Positions 59,362 to 63,020 of a stretch of 63,020 nucleotides of DNA are shown here, piece by piece. The notes under the pieces are model-generated. The model was given only the letters and a program-made list of their open reading frames with translations. It had not been told where the DNA came from and searched no databases. The DNA is taken from contig MNCI01002316.1 of the NCBI GenBank assembly GCA_015680685.1, positions 97,448 through 160,467 on the forward strand, read 5' to 3'. This DNA is from Gnetum montanum (Eukaryota; Streptophyta; Gnetopsida; Gnetales; Gnetaceae). Each line of letters begins with the position of its first letter. Positions within the stretch are counted from its first letter, which is position 1. The translations under genes and the position numbers were made by a program.

Positions 59362-59530
59362 GAGTACGACTTGATTACGAGCATCTAAGGATGTGTACGG
59401 CTAGTCAAGGAATCGACTGCTCGTCGCATGTAGTATGAGTACGACTTGATTACGAGCATCTAAGGATGTGTACGGCTAGTCAAGGAATCGACTGCTCGTC
59501 GCATGTAGTATGAGTACGACTTGATTACGA
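59362..59530 (+). repeat. 75-bp tandem repeat in the gypsy LTR
   Basis: Units beginning GAGTACGACTTGATTACGAG start at 59362, 59437 and 59512 (the third partial). The LTR copy at position 1 starts within this unit. Confidence 0.92.
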
Positions 59531-60099
59531 GCATCTCATGTGACTACTTGGTAACCCAGTGGCGTATCCAGGATCTACGCTTGGTAATCCCAGTGATAGT
59601 CGTGCACAGCAGATGTGTATGGTTAGTCAAGGAATCGGCTGCTCATCGCACTTAGGCTAGTTAGGCTCTCTCAACCCTTTCCTCCTAGTTAGGTGCCTCA
59701 GTACAACCACTTCGAGCATGTGTGTTACGTGTGGTGATCCTAGTAATGATTAGCGTTTGGTAGCCATAGTTGCATCGGTTCAGCATGTGTACGGTAAGTG
59801 GGAACGGATGCTGACGCTAGTTAATTTAGACTTAGGTCCTTAGTTAGAGTTAGTTAGTCTCTCAACCCTTCACCCTTTAGCATAGGAGAAAAAACCATAA
59901 AAGACCAAAAAAATCATATACCTCGGACTTACTTAAACATACACTGTGACAACAAGAAGTAAGTCTCGGAAGACAACGAATGATTAACCCCAAGTGTTCC
60001 ATGGGGCGTTTAGGCATTTAGTCTGCGGAGTTCGACTGGATCGCGTGTGCTACGCTTGTTTCGTATGGTTGAGTGTAGGGGTACCTCGCCACTCATCAT

Positions 60100-60117
60100 T
60101 GGTGCAGTTGCCAGGGA
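60100..60117 (+). other. Primer-binding site (tRNA-Asp)
   Basis: TGGTGCAGTTGCCAGGGA matches the complement of the plant tRNA-Asp 3' end (TGGCGCCGTTGCCGGGGA) at 15 of 18 positions. It starts one base after the LTR terminus. Confidence 0.8.
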
Positions 60118-60240
60118 TTAAGTGTTTGTACGCCAAATAGAATATAAGGGATATCACTCACATCGTTGTGAGCCTTAACGAACCTTCGGGTTAATCAAAA
60201 GAAAATTTTTATATAATGGTGAATTTGCACACCAATAAAA

Positions 60241-63020
60241 ATGCCTTCTTCTCATAAGAGCAACTCACCACCTACGGACCACACACGAGACAATCGGCAA
60301 CATAAAAAACATAGCTGAAATCAGCCAAGTCCTCAGCAATATAGGGTGACATATACTCATCCCAATGAGTATGTGCCTGATCTTACCTTTATCCTCCATC
60401 AAGATGAACAAATGCGCTGGAGAGATTTGTTTGGTAACATAGTGTTACCTCCAGATCGTGCTATCCCTAACATGCTTCTCCATGCTTTGGCCCAGACTGG
60501 CATGACTAAACTTTACGCCGAATACGTTGCGGTTGACTCTGACATGAGGGATTATCATCCCACAGATTTACAATGTATGAGGGACGCAAGGCAAGAGAGC
60601 CAACATACATTGTCGAAGGGCAAGGTCCCGCACATCCTTAGTGAGATAGGAGACGAGGAACCCTTTATCACGGGTTCTTTAGCAAAGGATGTTCCCCCTC
60701 CTAACGATGGTGAGGAGGTTGAGTATCAGAACCTACGATCAACTATACATATCCCTGGTTCTAATGCCCATGAACACCAGCTGTTCATAGAGGGAACAAC
60801 CACTCATGCTAAGGATGGACACTTTGATCGTCACAACGATCGGGACCGTAGCAGCCGAAGAGAAGGCAAGAAACATCATCATGGCGATGGTTTCCCTTCT
60901 TCTTCCCCTTCTTCACATCACTCATCCTCTCCTTCCACATCTAGGCGCAGCCACCATGAACATAAAGGTGAGGATGAAAGTAAGAAAGAAGAAAGACCTC
61001 GACGGGACAGTCGAGAGAGAGGACAAGGGCAAGGACATAGGGAGAGTAGGGAACAATGCAGACATCACAGGCATCATGAAAGAGACGATCATGACGAGCC
61101 CCTACGCATAACCCGAAGTATGCTTGACATAACAGAGGCAATTAGGATTCCCACAAGGCATTTAAAGGATAGCCGGATCAAGTGTTTAGACATGAATAAT
61201 ATCCCACGGTTTGAAGGGGGATACAATGCTAATCTGCAAAATCATTTATAGGCATTCCACGATGCTTGTGCCTTGAAAAATATAGAAAATGAGTGGCAAA
61301 AACTTAAGTTGTTCCCAAGGACACTCACTAAAGAAGCAGAGAGCTAGTACCGGTCCTTAGAACCAGAAACCATCAGGAGGTGGAGTACGATGCTAGAACT
61401 GTTCAACGAAAAGTATCAAACGTACTCCAAAGTGTCCAATTTGCGTAAGCAGATCCAAGGCTGGAAGCAAGGTACACATGAACCCTTGGATGCTGCCATG
61501 GCCCACTATTACACATTGTTACAACGTTGCCCGGGCCATGGGTACGCTCAGCGGGATCAACTTCGCCACATCGTGGATGGGCTAAGGAATGAAACTAGAA
61601 GAACCCTTGGAACTTATGCCCAAGGGAGACTCTCACAACTTAGAGCCCATGAAGTACGTAGCTTGTTGGAGCAAGTAGCAAATGAAGAGGGTGAGCTATG
61701 AAAAAGGGAAAGTGCGGAAGAGTATAATTGTGATCCCTCCCTTTGAGAGAAGGGAGTGAAATTTTGTGATGAAGAGGATGAGTCACCAATCGAAGAATTG
61801 GTGAACCAGAAAACCTTGCTGATTAAACAATTAACAACAGAATTAGCGGCTAAGGTAGATGACGTATGGAGTTCCTTAGACTCTAAAATTGAAACTGTCT
61901 TAAAAATTGTAGAAGAGTCTAAGGTTGAACAAAGTAGTAACAAAGGTAAGAAAAAGTGGAGAGATTTAAGCCTTGCACATAACAAGGGTAAGGGAAAAAT
62001 CACTAACTCCGATGTGGTTGTGGATTTGGATTTAGACGATGATGGTGGATGTGAGATTTGCCATTATGACCATCCTAAGGGATGTTGCCCCATCATCTCA
62101 CATCTACAGGAGTTTGGGGTGTATGCGCTTAATCCAAGACTCAACCAGCGGTAAACACCCTGCAGGTTACCCTATCCACAAGGTAACCCAAGGCAGTTCC
62201 ACCAACCCTTAACATATTATCCAAGTGGAACTCCACCACAGCCCATCAGACAACATTAGTAGTGGCAATACCCACAGTCATAGGGGATGCCACTGCCAAC
62301 ACAACATGTTCCTTACCGGCAACCTGATCCTTATGGTTATTATGTGCAGCAGCTGATTTCTCCAAGTGACTCTATGGGTCACACAACCCCCAACCATTAC
62401 TACCAAGTTCGGGAGTACTTCAAAAGGACTCCTTCTCCTCCGAGAGACATCTCACACTCGTTCCATCCTCCTAATCCATCTGCACCTCTTCCACCACAAG
62501 TAGTTCCCATAACACCTCCTGCTCCACCAAAGCAAGGGGAACTTCCTCTTCAACCGCAGCAATGTCACACTGCGAGGGCTGTAAATATCCAACCTACCGC
62601 TGGTTCTGACAACTGTAAAAAGAGAAGACCTTACTTCAGAACCAAAAGCCCAGACAAACTCTCACAACAACAAGCGGTTGAGGCCATGTACACTCCTCCA
62701 TCATCAGCTAACACTTCAGAGCACCCTTCAGTCCAACAGAGCATAACGCATACGGTTATGTTAACGCATACTGTAACTGACTGGATCAAGGTGGGCCACC
62801 TTCCCAGGAAGCTAACTGACCCTGGAAGCCCCTTAATTTATTTGTAGATCACTGGAAATGAACCACATAGGGCTCTTCTTGACTCAGGTTCCGGAGTCAA
62901 CTTAATTTCACGAGAGATGTACCATGCCTAGAACCTATCCCAACTTAAGAAGAGCAACATTCAACTAGAGCTGGCAGACCAGTCCATCACCATTCCCTTG
63001 GGATTGGTGGAGGACATCAT
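60241..63020 (+). pseudogene. Gypsy gag-protease frame, one frame with eleven stops
   Basis: An ATG at 60241 opens a frame that holds to the window end without a frameshift. It is interrupted by stops at 60316, 61249, 61345, 61699, 61744, 62152, 62257, 62260, 62281, 62845 and 62929. Recognisable parts: an N-terminal gag region (from about 60346), a His/Arg/Asp-rich low-complexity stretch (about 60800-61090), the gag core (about 61390-61690, YYTLLQRCPGHGY), and a zinc-knuckle-like C-X2-C-X3-H-X3-C (about 62050). A Pro/Gln-rich spacer follows, then a retropepsin motif LLDSGSGVNLIS (about 62875). Each stop fits a CAG/CAA/CGA or TGG codon changed by a C-to-T or G-to-A transition. The element cannot make functional proteins. 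Confidence 0.85.

Larger units (their letters stand above)
58991..60098 (+). repeat. 5' LTR of the gypsy element
   Basis: Termini TGATGAG...CTCATCA form a 7-bp inverted repeat. Inside are a U3 hairpin (59023-59082), a TATA box, a poly(A) signal AATAAA (59272-59277), and 2.3 copies of a 75-bp tandem repeat starting at 59362. The 5 bp before it (TCATG, 58986-58990) should recur after the 3' LTR outside the window. Confidence 0.9.
58991..63020 (+). mobile_element. Ty3/gypsy LTR retrotransposon (Athila/Tat-like), 5' part, runs off the window
   Basis: It consists of the 1,108-bp LTR (58991-60098), a primer site for tRNA-Asp, gag from 60241, and the start of the protease at about 62848. RT, integrase and the 3' LTR lie beyond the window. 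The tRNA-Asp primer site and gag style suit the Athila/Tat side of Ty3/gypsy, but clade assignment needs the RT. Fragments of the same LTR occur at 1-423, 478-927 and 21396-21438. Confidence 0.88.

Overview
This is plant nuclear DNA. Both protein-coding genes are split by GT/AG introns. Around and inside them lie Copia and Ty3/gypsy LTR retrotransposons with plant-type tRNA primer sites, RTE- and L1-type LINEs, tRNA-derived SINEs and fold-back repeats. AT-rich sequence, introns up to 11 kb filled with transposons, and many old, mutated transposon copies fit a large-genome seed plant. I favour a gymnosperm, but that is an inference.

Layout: 1-2.6 kb is nested repeat debris (gypsy LTR pieces, an unclassified repeat, and a SINE split by a later insertion). 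2.8-8 kb is AT-rich, with a GGCC hairpin and a 445-bp fold-back element. 8478-15317 (+) is an intact nine-exon gene for a 265-residue signal-peptide / C2H2-finger / single-TM protein. 15.3-21.4 kb has little beyond SINEs. 21.4-24.95 kb holds a gypsy LTR end, an L1-like LINE, an inverted copy of the repeat from 1 kb, and an RTE LINE, all on the minus strand apart from the open frame in the repeat copy. 25205-31504 is a complete old LTR element with a perfect 5-bp target duplication and no recognisable coding capacity. 31.5-34.9 kb has SINEs and tandem repeats.

34930-56648 (-) is a six-exon gene for a 339-residue organelle-type PPR-like protein of the Arabidopsis At4g18975 type. Its 1,020 bp of coding sequence is spread over 21.7 kb. 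Intron 3 (11.2 kb) contains a complete 8.4-kb Copia element with its target duplication. That element carries a 2.67-kb TG...CA insertion with its own duplication. Intron 4 holds a 5'-truncated RTE LINE, and intron 5 a possible retrocopy and a tRNA-like sequence.

57-59 kb is a block of duplications around a hairpin-rich minisatellite. From 58991 to the window end runs the 5' part of a gypsy element (Athila/Tat-like): LTR, tRNA-Asp primer site, gag, and the start of the protease. It is riddled with stop codons but keeps a single reading frame.

The two host genes show no sign of acting together. I see no defence island or novel enzyme system. The best candidates for something undescribed are the SINE family, the apparently non-coding LTR element, the fold-back repeats, and the duplicated splice acceptor in the PPR-like gene. 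Single N characters at 2073, 21439, 23751 and 48005 may be assembly joins.
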